A DNA stretch of 64,000 nt from Bombus terrestris. Lineage: Eukaryota; Arthropoda; Insecta; Hymenoptera; Apidae. The notes under the pieces are model-generated. The model did not search any database, had not been told where the DNA came from, and worked only from the letters and a program-made list of their open reading frames with translations. The translations under genes were made by a program, and so were the position numbers. This document shows, piece by piece, positions 24,901-39,020 of the stretch. Each line of letters begins with the position of its first letter. Position 1 is the stretch's first letter. Location of the stretch: NCBI RefSeq assembly GCF_910591885.1, contig NC_063279.1:12462001-12526000 (forward strand), written 5' to 3'.

Positions 24901-27900
24901 TCGAATCAGGGTGAACGCACTCCTACTGATTTTCAGGTCGAAAGTCATGGTCATTCGTACAGTAGGTGTGCGACCTTTGCTTTAAATTCACTTTCGAGGT
25001 AATTAATTTCATCTGTTAAGAAAGAACGTACCTTGTATTTGGTTGAAAACAGAGATTTCTGTAAACTTTTACTTTGCATTTTAAATCGAACAAATGAAAG
25101 AACACCAAAATGTCCATGAAAATGATTTATACTAATATAATATGATAAATTAAAGTTTATGATTTATAACATATTTTTTACTTATACATATACACAAATA
25201 ATTTATATTATCTGCTATAATCTATATTGAATGTTTATATCGAGTATTGAAAATCATGGAATTACTTCTACAAATAGTTTTTATCAATTTTAGCATGCAC
25301 GAATGTAAAATCGCTTTGGATTAACCTTCTGCTTGATAGTTCAAGCTGTAAACGAATTATCTTATACGAAAGGAAAAGGTGTTCTGATATTTATGAACGG
25401 CAATGTACGTATCGTGTTAGGTGCGAATATAAAATCGAAAAAGCACAGGCCACCATCGTCATCATCGATTCAACGCGTCAATCGTGAGAGTGAACGCGAG
25501 TGAGAATAACACGTGAAAAGTTTTCAATGTATACACGGAGAAATTATTCAGACGAAAGTTCTGTCTACGATTTAAAGGAGGTCGCCGTGACGAGTTCACT
25601 TTCGAGAGAGCCAACTATGCACTATACATGTGAATCTATCTATCTGACAGCCTCTGGTCTCTGCTATCTTTTGATTGCTCATTATTATGCGCGCCTCGTA
25701 CGTCAATATCTTCTCTCCACGTTGGTAGAGTCATTCAATGACTCAGGTCTTTGTATCACGCTGAGAACTTTAATTTCAGTAAGAATAGATCGAATCTAAT
25801 TAGTTTGTTTACTGTTGATAATCGAATAGGTTTTGATAACGATGAATTAATATGATCGATGCGATTATTGCATTTTTATTCATTATCGTTCGTTCTCTGT
25901 AATTCGTTGCAGTTATTTGATAAATTATTCTACTGACAAATATTCTACTGACTTAAATAACTTTACTGTATCGTATATAATAATGCATATAATTCATATA
26001 TATGAATAATTTCTTAATAATTTCTTTATATAGTGTTCTATAATTTCTTTTAGCAAAGTTGTCGTATATACATGTGTAAATAACTTAAATTTGATGGACA
26101 TTTTTTATATAATTCATGTTTTCGATGATCGACAGTTTCATTATTCCACTCTCAGTAACTGTAATTTTTATTACCCAAACTGATAGGAAATCATGAGTTC
26201 CACATTTGAAAAAGAATTTTAGATAAAGAAATAATCTATTATCGTTTATCTATATCTCACGAAAGATATATCTTTTTTTAGTAATGAAATCAAACAAAAA
26301 TTCTTCAAAGTCAATAATGATACAATGTATAAAGTTACACTTTTGCAATTTTAGGGAAGTTATAATACATGCTACATAGGATTTCAAATCACAGAGTATA
26401 GAAAAAGTTTAGAAGATTAATATAGCAAATATCTGAAGTATTATCAGTAATTATCAATGTATTCTCTTCTAAATTTTATAAAAATTCTTATGGAGATCTA
26501 ATGACAAGATAGACATTTTAAAAGATATTCACCTCTTTGCAAGCGAAAAATAGAATTCTTCTATGTAAAATTTACGTCATATGTAATATAATAAAACGCT
26601 ATTTCTGCATTATGCATTTCAAATAAATGATAAAATAATTTACATATTAATTACATTTTTAACTCGATACTTAGTAATTAAGCAACACTAAATAAATTTT
26701 CTACATCAATAACGAAATTTCCTTTTTATATATAAATATCTGAATATTTTAATTCTATATAAAAATACCCTTGTTGCAAAACACTTTTATTAGATATCTA
26801 TTGAATAATAGAGGTAACATATTCCTAAAAACATATCTACGAATGTTTGAATGCTTTCGCGAACCTGTGTACGTCTCAGGACCTAAAGATACCATTCTTT
26901 CATCGCAACAAATGCATAAGTAAGAATAGAGAGTACAATAATGGAAAGAGAATCGTTCTTCATAGAGAATCGAATCGGTCGGTAGCTTCGTGTCCTACAA
27001 AAGTGTAGATACGGTGGCTGGCATCGATTTTTCCCTAAGGTCACCTCTCGAAATACGACGTCGCGAAATGAGGAGAACCTCTTGATAAGGGTGCGCATTT
27101 GATCGCATTCCTACATTGTTCCTCTGGCTTTGACGCTCGTTCTCTCCCCCCGTTGATCGATCCGTTTCCGTGTCGCGGAAAAATTTTACCTTCTACATTC
27201 AACCTTTTACAAAAGACCAACAATACCTATACGAAAAGTGCTATATGGAGTTTTATTATTATTTATTAGTAAATCTAATAATTTTATAATTTTGTAAATG
27301 GGATGAATAATACAAATTTAACTCTATGAATTATTTACATAACTTATGTGTTAAAAATCTTAGATTTCTTTATCTATAAGATTTTTAATACAGATAGTAA
27401 GATCTAAATGATAAGGTTTTTCTTCGTTTAAATTGAAGAATTTTTAATTTCTATGAAGAGTTTTAAATTATAAAAAATGTTTAATTATTATAATTACATT
27501 ATTATTGGCAGAGTAACAATAGAAATAGGAAATTAAACTTCAATAGTTTTTTAGCTAATTCAATTCTTTGTACATCCAACTACATCGCGGAATCAATTAT
27601 TTTATCCGATTTAACTTCGAAACAAATTAGTAATGTTTGTCTACCTTATTCGCCAATGTTCCAAATTTCAAAACAATGACAAAAAGGACCCATTTATCAA
27701 ATTAGAGGTTTTAGTAGTGAATATTTTTAAGCCACTGTATCGATTGATAAGGGTATTACAGTGTGTACTCTATCAGGAAGCATTCTTCGCGTGAACTGAT
27801 AATAATACGTACCTATACCCTTACGTAACAGTTGTAATGTAGGTCGCACAAATTGTTAGAACGGCGCCAGTTCCAAGCAAAAAAAGCCATCGTTTCTTCT

Positions 27901-30900
27901 CGTTCAAAGACTTTTCATAGCTACCGTGGAATTTCGTTATAACATTGCTTACATAAATCTACATTCTTCATAAGGTACTTTTAATGTAGCATTTTATTCC
28001 ATTATTTCATTATCTACTTTATACTATATTTGCAGTTTCATTAATAAGATAAATAATGCAACATCCACGACAAATAAAAAATATCCACAAGGAAGAATTT
28101 CTTACATTTATCCAAATATACTCTTTTCTTGAACAAATTTCCAATAAATTGATAACGTAAAAATTTTATGATAAAATTTTTGCGAAGCCATATATGTAAG
28201 TGCATAATTCTCTGCAAGAACATTTCTTCTTTTGAGCTAAAAAAAGATATTAACGAATCCAATATGAAGCAACCATTCTGTATTTTCTTTTATAGCTAAG
28301 AAAAGTGATTTCCTTGGCCGGATGGGCTCGAGACGATGGAATCTAATCGAAAAACATTGCACGTTGGAGGAAAGTCCGAGGCTAACAGTTTTACGAATAC
28401 TTTACACCGTGTATATACTTATACTTTCCGCAAATATTTTATTTCTTCAAATGAATGTTTCTTCAGAACTTTGTAGAACAACGTTCATTTCGTAAAACAG
28501 ATAACGAAGTTAGCGGATAATAATCTATTTGAGTATGATTAGTTCACGTCTGTAATAAGTATAAGTAGCGTTATCATTGAAAATATTTTTAAAACTTTAA
28601 GTAACTTAGCCTTGAATCGCGTTCGAGCTTCAGCATTAACGCGGAGCAAGTCGCGAGACTCATTTACAATTTACAATACTGTGGAAACGGTACTCGGGCG
28701 GTTCTATGCATATATGTATGTATGTATATATGTATATATAATGACTCGAATTCATCTTCCTACATACGAAAACTTGTCTTATTGCGAGGAAGATGTGTCG
28801 TTCTCAACAAACTGAATGAGTTTGCGTTATTAACAATGAAATATGATTTTCTACGTTAAAGGCTGGTTTATTTTTCAATTTATTAACAATACAAACAGAA
28901 TTTCTCTCTTTTTATTAAAATTAAAAGGAAACGTAGATTAACCATAATTTAAGAAATAGAATATATGTAGTTTCATTTATAGCGAATTCACATAATCTCG
29001 GAGAAACTATAATAAGCTACCAGCCTTTCTAAAAATTACCTTGGAACGTATCTTGTCATCAACAAGAATTAAACAATTTTAGGAGATATACATAGAAGAA
29101 TTCTTACCATTCTTTGACAACGCAACTTTCAAGAAATTGAAATCTAAAGCTTGATAAATCCTTCCTAAACGTTTACACAAATTCGTTAAAATCTTTTTCC
29201 ATCAATTACCAACCACATCAAACAAAACGTTAAATACTCATCTAAATCCAACTTGAAGCAATTTTCTTCTTCTGTTGCGAGTCTCAAGTTTGTCGAACCG
29301 TGTAACGACTCACTTCTGAGCACTGTAATAGATCTTTTCTACGGAAGATCGTGCGCGGAAATGGATCGACAGAGAGTTAATTACGGCTCACAAAAGATCA
29401 AGGATCGTGGCTGGTGTACTCGACGGAATTTGGGACAAGTTCACCGGCAGCCAGCACAAGACTACAAGACTAGAAAGATAGAAGCTGCCGAAGGCGTTCG
29501 GAAGGTCGAAGGTGAAAAGAGAGAACCCGTTAAGTCAGAAAAGTTCCTCCGTGGCGAAATGTTTCCACAACGCGCATACTGCATGATCGCTGTTAGATCT
29601 CTCACCTCATCTGCTGTTTCTTGAGTTTCTTATGATGTTTTCATAGTGGTTCTTCCGGCCACTGCCGCCAATGGTAAATTGTACGTACGCTATCGTTCCT
29701 AAGCATTAGGATACTTACACAGGATGGGGTTAATGTCAGAAATGGTTAGAAATTTATCAAAATCTTTAACAATTATTATTAGATTTGAAAATTACGCAAA
29801 GATAAATGAAAGAAGATAAAGAATTTATGTATTCAACGTAACACTAAAAGTCTCATCTTTATGTATAGTGACGTTAAATTCCTAGTTGCTTATATCCACT
29901 ATGTGTCACGATCGTTGCTTTAACCAATTTTAACACTGGTGCTATTCAATTTTCTATGATACATGTGATTCTCAATGAGATTCTAAATTTCACTTGAGAT
30001 TTTAAGTAGAATTGCGAAACATCTCTGAGTTTTGCATTTAATTCGTACAAAACTTTTCAAACTAGATTAGGGGATCGTGTATGCAACATGTATCATTCTT
30101 AATTTATATTCTCATAGATAGTTTTTACTATAATTTGCTTGATGATTTAAACGAATTATCGCATCTTATATAAACCCAAAACATTTTCTAATACTTATGA
30201 ACGCGAGTTCGTTTATATTCATTTCCTTATTGTTAATAGGTGATACCGTATTGAACGTGATGATAAATTCATTTACACTGTTCTGTCTTACGACAAACAT
30301 TTGCAGCCACTGGGCTGAAGCATGATTATTGATACCTCGGTCGATAGAGTTACAATCGAAATAAATTGCATAATCTTGACAATGGCTCAGCGTTTCTTCT
30401 TTAGCGGTTTTGAACGTTCATCAGACAGATATTAATTATATTTAACGCTTAATACCGCGACTGTATCGTCTTCCATATTCGATTTTCACGGATATACGCG
30501 TCGTTAACTTTTACGTTAGCATGGCTAGTCTTTATACTATTTCGACTTCTTTTGATAGACTCACGCGTACGAATTTTTTGTATTGTTTATTATTTAATCA
30601 CGAGTACATTTTTTTAGAAGTGTATTTCTATTTAGTATAGCAACGAATAGAAATATAAACACAAATTCGGAACTAATGTAGCACCAAAAAATAATGATCC
30701 CAGAACCGATGTACTAATTATAAAAGGAACAAAAAGTATTGGAGATTGTAATTTTTTATATATGTTATTTCGAATAAATGTTTTGCACTACCGTTTTACA
30801 CAATAAAATCCACGTTACAACCACGACATGTCGTGATAGATTAAATATCAATTTTAAATAAGAAATATATGTAAAAATAATTTCAAAGAATTAAGTACAA

Positions 30901-32293
30901 CATTTAACAATTGTATATTTTTTTTATAAATTTATAGAAAATTTTAGAAAAAGAAAGCTGGTTTTCTATGATCAAAATATTTTTATTCGTCGCTGTATAT
31001 ATTTATGTATTGTTCTTACATGGATGTTGAATTGTTTTTGAACCCTCGACCCGTAATAGCAATGAATTTATGGAGACCGGTGGCGAACGTAATGGAATTT
31101 GTACGGGTCGTAAAAGTGGCTGCATAATAATCCATCGAGTGCAACGAAGCACAAAACACTGGAATAAATGAGAGCATATCTCATATGATGGAATGGGCAA
31201 AAACGCTAAAAACAAAAGAGACGCGTGATTTCCAACCTGTGTATTAATTATTATCCTCGTTAATCCTCAGAAACAGGATTGCCTGATTGTTAAAAATGTG
31301 CCGATTAATTAATATGGAAAGAGAAATTGAATGTATAATACTGGTGGTAAGTATCTGATCCTCTTTTTACCGTTTTACTTTGCAGTAATTGCAGTAATTT
31401 AATTGCAACTTATTATTTGATAATTATGTATATGTAATAAGATTGATGTGATTTTTTGTGCAAATTGGATAGCAGGATACGAATGAAAAATTTTGGGGTA
31501 AATATGTACAGCTACAAATTTGTTATCACTTCGTTAATCGTTAATATTATTAGTTGGTAAATTATAGTGCAAGTGCGCCCAGAAATAAAGTACGAACGAA
31601 TAAGTAGAATAAGTAATATTTTGTCAGACATAAAATCAAAGTCTTTTGTTCAACAATTTATTCTATTAATAAATAGTAACTAACGATATGAATAAATTGA
31701 TAAATTACAAGTTCATCGTTTAATGATCTACTTTCATTCAGGATTCAGAAGAGCTTAATACTCGGAGGAATAATACAATTAAAATGGACTGTTAACATAT
31801 TTCGTGTAATAAGTAAGTATTTTGGTAGAAATAATTACGTGAGAATATTGAATTAAAGAAAAATGGTATTCGTGTTGAATTTGTTATACTCTGACCTTTT
31901 CTCTGGAAGATCATGTTTAAGAAATTAGCACATGAAATATTTATGACTTGACGATCTTAAATCAGCTGATGTATATACAATCGCGTGACGCTATATCGTG
32001 TCAGATGTAATATATTTTATTGAAATATTGTAGTCAATTCTCGTTTCATTCTAATTCTATAATACATGTATTCAAGAGCATATGTATTAACGTTAATATA
32101 ATATATTATGCACTATATTATATTAATATTATTTTTCAAGAAATTTTTCTCCCTGACATATTTTCTCAAGAAACATGCTCGCCACTTAATAAGTAGAATT
32201 TTATATGGAATTCTGTCTCCAGCCACTGGTTTCTGCAATGTTCTATTAATTTGCTACATTTTGCTGAGGAAACTTAAAGCTTCGAGCGTAATT

Positions 32294-32298
<5 letters not shown>

Positions 32299-32341
<43 letters not shown>
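32299..32341 (+). repeat. (TA)n microsatellite
   Basis: Pure TA repeat of about 21 units. Confidence 0.95.
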
Positions 32342-32345
<4 letters not shown>

Positions 32346-35300
32346 TTCTACTAATTTCTCCTTTATCATCCAGATACGGTATTATGGAAATAATCGAGAT
32401 ATTTATGATACATCAACAAATGCGATTCTCAGAAGGAAATCACTGATGCGTGTATCTTCTAAGTAGTTTCTTCCTTTCCTTCGATTTCATGTTTTACTGT
32501 TTACGCTTGTCCTCAAAAATCACATAAAATTTCATTAAGTTCGTGAGTGGAATTCAAAGATGAAGAATTTCATAGAAATAACAAATAAATATTCATGTCT
32601 TCATAATGTGTTACTTAATTTTTTGTTTCTGTCTCATTTCTATGCGTAATATTGCCTTCAAGTTTTATCTATGCAATCCAAGGTTTTGTCTTTAATTAAA
32701 CCTAAAATACATTAACGAGTATTTGATTCAAGGATAAGTGACAGAATTTTCATTATCTGCGATGAATAGGCAAACGTGAATGAATAATTCCTTGTCTGTC
32801 AAATTACGTATGATACGTTGGCCTTTGAATTCGACAACCGAGAAAGTTTGAAATATCAAGATTGAAAGGAAGTTTCTTCAAAATAATCGTGACATCGATT
32901 ATTCGCCATCATCATTTGTATACGGAATATCATAATTTGTATAACGGAAACAGTATAAGATATTATTACTATTACAGCAATTAATAGCGATGAACGAGAA
33001 AAACGAGAAAATTGATATAAGTGATACTTGAGTGAAAACATTATTTGTTCCTTGAATTAAACATTGAAACTAAATGTTAAATTATTCATATATCTTCATT
33101 TTGTATCGACATTGACACTAGAGCAACGAAAAAGAAACTAAAATTAAAGTAAAAATTATCCTATACAACGTAAGAAGAAAAGCAGAAACAATATCCTCGT
33201 ACGATATTAACGAATCTAAGTTAAATAAAACATTTCGTATATTTTTATGTTTCATTGCAATATGCAACTGTGCAATTCGTACAAATATAATAATATAAAT
33301 ACGATACGAACAGCAAAGATCAGAAGAATCGAATTGGAAGGAAATAATGGCGAATGAAAATGAAAATGTGGAAGCGAAATACGAAGGTACAGCATCCACT
33401 TCCTCATCAATATTAAATCATGCACGCGATGTCGCTGATGAGGCAGAATATTTTCTGGCGAACTCTGGTTAAGTATCTTCGAGAAGTGGCTATTACGACA
33501 TCGATGATTTTCGACTGCTTAAATCCTATTAAGGTCCCTGCTCTTGTATCAATTAAATCATTCGTTTAATTAACCACAAACGAATACATAAAATATATCT
33601 TGATCTAGGGTGCAACGTAATTATATATCTGTGTAATTAGTGTGTTACATATTGATGCAACTACTAAATTGACATTTCGCTCGTGATATATACAGAATAG
33701 ACCAATTAATTCGATACTAGATTGATACTAGAAGTTAGATAGTAGAGGACAAGTGAATGAAATGTTGAAGCGATGAAGTGATTAACTATAAATGAGATTG
33801 TAGAAATTAGATAGAAACAAAGATGGAAGGGTTTATCGTATTTCTGGACTCTCTGTCCAATTTTAAGGGAAATTGTCAATGAATCAGCAGCTCCAAATGG
33901 TAAAAGCAAAAAGAAACAATTCGAAAATTATAATAAAATGAATTCAGTCTAAATTACCGTGTTATAAAGTTTTCAATATCCTGCAAAATTCTCAGATCGA
34001 GATAATTCTTATAAATGATCCGTTAATTTCATTCACGTATCAACTTGAAAATAATTAATTATTAAGCGAAAAGATTAATGCTGCATTTGATTGACGGGTG
34101 TTCACGCGTGACTTCTAATATAGGCTGGCGTTCGTTTGCCTTTCTACTCGAGGCTTGTTTCGTGCATCGCAATTTCTATGCAGAAAGCAAGCCCGTAAAT
34201 AAACGGTTGCGTTTCGATCGATTCTCTTGGCACAATTTTACGATGCTCTTATTCTTGCGATCTGTTATTAACACATTCTATACCATCACGGTTGAGCTGT
34301 GATGAATTTTTCATTTAGTACATTTCGTATCTCTAATATTCGCAGGTAGATTATTAAAAAATATTTTGTAAATTAACTATTATGTTATCGATATATTATC
34401 AACAATTACAATTTTGTTAAATTACATCTTTTTATTAAAAACTATACGTTAAATTATTAATATGTTAAAATCAAACTTTTAAAAAATTTCTCTCTTAATT
34501 ATTACGCATCTTTTTACTAGATTGTCAATAATGAAATCGTCAAGATTCTATGACTTCCTTTTATAGATTGAAACGGTTAGTTTTTGCAGCAGAGGTTGAT
34601 GTCTTTTATGTAAATTATTTGATAATTCAGCCACGTGTAACAGATACTTCAACATCAATCATTCGTGATATAGTACGTAAAAGAGGAGTCACGCGAAAAA
34701 AGTCAAGCCTTTATTAAGACAATAAATAAGCAAGAGGATATCACGCTTTCTCAGACCCTATGAAAATGATCCTCCAATTACTGGTTCGAATAACTAGGAC
34801 CTCATACGGAAGAGCTACAATTTTACACATCGATGGCGGTTTCGATACGCCGCTCGTTTTCGAGAGAGTGCAATGGATTAGCACAGGAAGAACTGCAAGA
34901 GAAAATCGAACAGCCACGGCTATACACCGTTTTCATTCGGATAACCTACTTTCGTTCCTCGGTATGCACGTACCGTCTTTAGAAAGACGTGTCATCGTTT
35001 CCACAGATTTATGGTTTCGTTGCATCGATCTGACTGAAACCACTTTACGGTGTCGCACGAAAGTCCAAGATCACTTCTGTTTCTTGTATTCTTATCATGT
35101 TATGTTATGCAGGTAAAACATAATTCGACTAGGAACTTTCGTCCTTCGTGACTTAATCATCACGCAATTCATGATTTACTGTACTGGTATGTTATTTGTG
35201 GTAATAATAATGACCATCAATAATACGGATAAATATATTCGATGCATATGACAGGTAATATTTATACGTACGTTAAGTATAAAATTTAAATGAAAGAAAT

Positions 35301-36902
35301 CAAAACGAAAGCTATATGAAAAGAATTCAGAATGAAAGAGAGAGACATAATATTTTACAATAGAAGTGCAATAACCGGAAAAACAATCTTATAAATTTGA
35401 AAAATTGAAGTAATAATTTTCGAAGGAAACCAATTCGTTTTAAATAAATCGGATGTTATATAGAAAATATAGCTGTGAAAATCAATGAAAAATAAGTGAT
35501 CTTGAATAATTTATTTGATAAATTAGTAATGAAAATTACAAGTTTAGAAAGACCGACCTAGTTCTTGACTTTTCTCTCCGTGAATACTGTATTTCCTATA
35601 TCCAGTACCATTAATCACACTCGATCGATTTTAACAGACGTTCCAATCGAAATGTCAAATTTGCTTATGAAAATGAATTCCACATTTCCGACGCACGCTT
35701 ACTATGGATTCTTTCTTACGTATTCTGATAGAATATTTAAAGTTCTACCGAAATTTATGTACATATGAAAAGCCAGGACAATTTTGGATGCACATGTAAT
35801 GTTCGACAGACATGTGCAAACACATGTGCACGTATATATTTGGGCATTGAAGGAATCAGTGATCCTTAAAATGAAAAACTAGGAAAAGCAGTTGCGACCG
35901 AGAGCAGTGGAAAACTTTTGCATTGATGGAAACTGTAACTGTAGGCCAACGAGTATTCCAAGCTAAGTAACTGCACGGACTATAGAAACTCAAGTTTAGG
36001 CTCTAGCTAGCAAATGGTCCAGTAAATTCTAAGTTTTATCAGTAGAATTCAAATAGTGCACGTGTGTCCCATACATTTGATTGAAGAGAAAGAATTTTCG
36101 TTTCATTTCACTCCATCTGAAGTCAATGTGATATTAGTAATTTCAAATTTACTGCTTGTTAATTAATTTGCGTATTTTGCCGTGAATGTATCAAATTTAA
36201 TGTATCAAAAAGAAACAAAGAGTTTTAATTTAGAGTGAAATTAATATCATAAATCAAGAATAAAAAGAAATCTTCATTTCTTCTCTTGAAATTAGTACAC
36301 CGCAAAAATCTTTCTTATAAAAACAAAAAAGGAAGAATTCTGTTTTCTTCGTCGTAGGACACACACATGAATGCGCCATATATGAGGAAGGAAATACTGT
36401 GTGCAATAAATCTGCGCCTTTTTATTGTACAGTGACAAACACTTTTCATATGATCACAGATAAAAATAAATAACTGGCGATCGATCGAGAACGAGAGTAA
36501 TTTCGTTTCTCTCGATGAACAGAGAACTCTGGAAGCTGAATGATTCGGATAACGTGGAGTTTTGAATAGAAAGTAGCCAATAATAATAGTGACCGGTGGT
36601 TGGCATTTAATGACTTCATAGGTGCTAATCGCATAAATGTTCCGCATTCTTCGAATTATTACTTCATTGTACGAGTTTGTGCAATGTACTAGTGCTACGA
36701 ATACATTTGCCATAGCTTTAAATTCTATTCAGTATTCCTTTCTTAAACTACTAAATCTTTAACGATTGCTGTAATCGTAAATATTAAGTTTGTTAGAAAT
36801 TCTCTATTAGTAAGAGGTTTCTTCCGCATTTATTTATTTATCTTTCTCTACAACAATTTCCTCAATAGCAGCGCTTAATAATCTCATCACGAGATGATCA
36901 CA

Positions 36903-36928
36903 TGTCCCGCATAATTGTATGCGGGACA
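36903..36928. other. Perfect stem-loop with GC-rich stem
   Basis: TGTCCCGCATA and TATGCGGGACA form an 11-bp perfect stem around ATTG, placed at the left edge of a GC-richer block (36.9-37.3 kb). Confidence 0.6.
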
Positions 36929-37692
36929 GCGTGCGATCGAGTTCTTGGCGAGTTAAAATTTGATCGTAACAGTGGGTCCGCTTTTCACTTTCCAACATCG
37001 ACAACGATCTTTCCTCGCTTACGAAAGAGAACTGTGCACTCTATGAGAAAAAGAAGAAGAAGAGAAAGATTTTCTTATATAGTGCGTAATTGCTGTGCTG
37101 TTTGTAACTTTTCCCTTGGGCAAATGATGGCGGCGCGATCGATGGTAAAAGATGGAATTCTAGTGGAATTAGGGGTGACGCTAACATTAAAGACTTCGCA
37201 TGCCATCGGACGTTCTATTCGCGGTCGTGCTCAACATTACTCACGTAACGTCCTTTCGTACGGTTAATGCGAGTTACGTGATCCGATCGTGTACAAGGTG
37301 TCCCGAAATTTGTGTCACGCGAACGAAGAATCAAATTCGGTTTAAAGCTGTTCTCATTGTTTCTTTGTCCTTTTTTAGATTTCGGAGTACAATAAAATCA
37401 CAATTATCATAGTATCGAATAAAGAAACAATGGATTATGGAAATATCAATTAATGGAAAATTTATTAATGAAAAATGAAATTGCTACATTTTCGTTCAGA
37501 AGTTTCTGTTTCTACTTAATATTGATTTTTATAAAATACGAAGTTGAAATTATTCGAGTCGAAGCAATATGTGCGCCAATAGCAATGAATATTATTGGAA
37601 TATCATTGATAAATTTTATTGAAATCGTCATATGAATAATATTTTGCATATAGAAATGTTTTATAATAATCTATATATATGTGTGTATATAC

Positions 37693-37806
37693 CTGATCTT
37701 ATCATATTTGTGCATATATATATATATATACACATATATACATGTACATATACATATATATATGTGTGTGTATATATATATATATGCACAAATATGATAG
37801 GATCAG
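37693..37806. repeat. Near-perfect 114-bp hairpin
   Basis: CTGATCTTATCATATTTGTG leads into alternating TA then ACACATATATA. The right side is its inverse, ending in CACAAATATGATAGGATCAG. The unique 20-bp bases of the stem match except for one position, and the AT/GT microsatellite arms pair with each other. The loop is about ACATGTACATAT. Confidence 0.85.
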
Positions 37807-38499
37807 AGAAAACACATGAATGTATATGTACGTGAGTTTAATCGTTTTAGTAGTTGAAGTATTTTTTTCGCTTTCATGCGACGCAAACTGATAAAATTGT
37901 TATCTTGTAAATAACTTTCTGCCTAAGTCATCGTTTAAAGATTTTCAGCCTGTAACTTCTCCTTGAATATTTTATCTAAATTTTTTTATGAGCTTCTACA
38001 ATCAAAATTATTTTACTTTTCTTGTAACTTCTCATTAAATCGTTAGATCTCATTAAATCGTTATCTGCAGTTCTTTTTATTAAATTTTATATTCAGAATT
38101 GTAAGTGTTTGCAAGTATAATTTCGTATATGACGAGAGTGAATTCTAAATATGTAAAGAAAGTAAAAGAAAGCTTATGAAGCGCGTGAAATACTTTAGAA
38201 GTTCGTATGAGACTTTCACGTTGCACGTTTTTGATATTGTTTGATTTCTGTTTAAAGAAGCATGCAAGAATCCAATAAGCTTTATACGTTAGATTTTCAC
38301 TTTTTATGGGTTTTATAGTTAGCTACGGAGAGAAGGTCGATTTCAACAGGTGGGCTTTCTAAGTTACGCGAGGAACAGGTAAATGAGATGGAAAAAGTTC
38401 AGGACACATACGTCGACTCCAAACATTTCCAAACATTTATTTGTTATTTTAAATTCTTAATAATTTTGAATAATACGTATATTTTGAAAAGCAGTACTA

Positions 38500-38525
38500 T
38501 TTTTTTTTTTTTTTTTTTTTTTTTT
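38500..38525 (+). repeat. Poly(T) tract
   Basis: Uninterrupted run of about 26 T. No target-site duplication was recognised around it, so retroposition is not claimed. Confidence 0.9.
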
Positions 38526-38939
38526 AATAAAGATTGCATATATGAAACTAACAAAAATAGTTGAAAAATAATTATAATTTAGATAAAATCACATTTCTAT
38601 GACTTTAATATTTTTAAAATACGTAGTTATTTAACATAGTATCGAACGTAGTTCCGTGAATAATTAATGCGTCCTATCTTTTGATAGTAAGTAGTACCGT
38701 GATTTACGACGATACATCTACGCGTCTCTGACTTATTTCCAGGATTACTATTACTACCGCGAATAAACCACAGCGACTGCTTCTCTCACTTGATATTCAC
38801 TTTCATGTTCGCGATAAACATTGCTTTCAAATTTCTAATCTCTAAATACTCTAACCTTGCAATATTACATGTATTTTCATTCAACAAGAGTAATTAATTT
38901 TATATTTAAAATAAAAATTGTCATCCATTTAGAGATTTT

Positions 38940-39020
38940 ATGATCTATTTATTATTACTGATTTTAAATCGTATGATTTATTATTACTGATTTTTAATCG
39001 TATTTTTAATCGGAATTAAA
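38940..39020 (+). repeat. Tandem duplication, about 33-bp unit
   Basis: TTTATTATTACTGATTTTAA and ATCGTATGATTTATTATTAC units repeat, followed by a shortened TTTTTAATCG copy. Confidence 0.6.

Larger units (their letters stand above)
10598..25400. other. Gene-desert segment 2
   Basis: No homologous coding sequence seen. GC-richer patches stand out at about 15.1-15.36, 16.2-16.6, 17.27-17.5, 20.1-20.4, 20.97-21.24 and 24.8-25.0 kb. The 17.27 kb patch begins with CTATAAATAC (TATA-like). The 21.15 kb patch has the inverted pair CTTCCCA/TGGGAAG. The inverted-repeat element at 13445 and an A-run at 14288-14305 also lie here. Confidence 0.5.

Noticed and set aside
29253..29624. Plus-strand ORF of 123 codons in a GC-richer block
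   Set aside because: No recognisable motif and the block is equally odd on the other strand. Listed only as a GC-rich island.
34760..35116. Plus-strand ORF of 118 codons
   Set aside because: No family resemblance or clear splice signals. Kept only as part of a GC-rich island.
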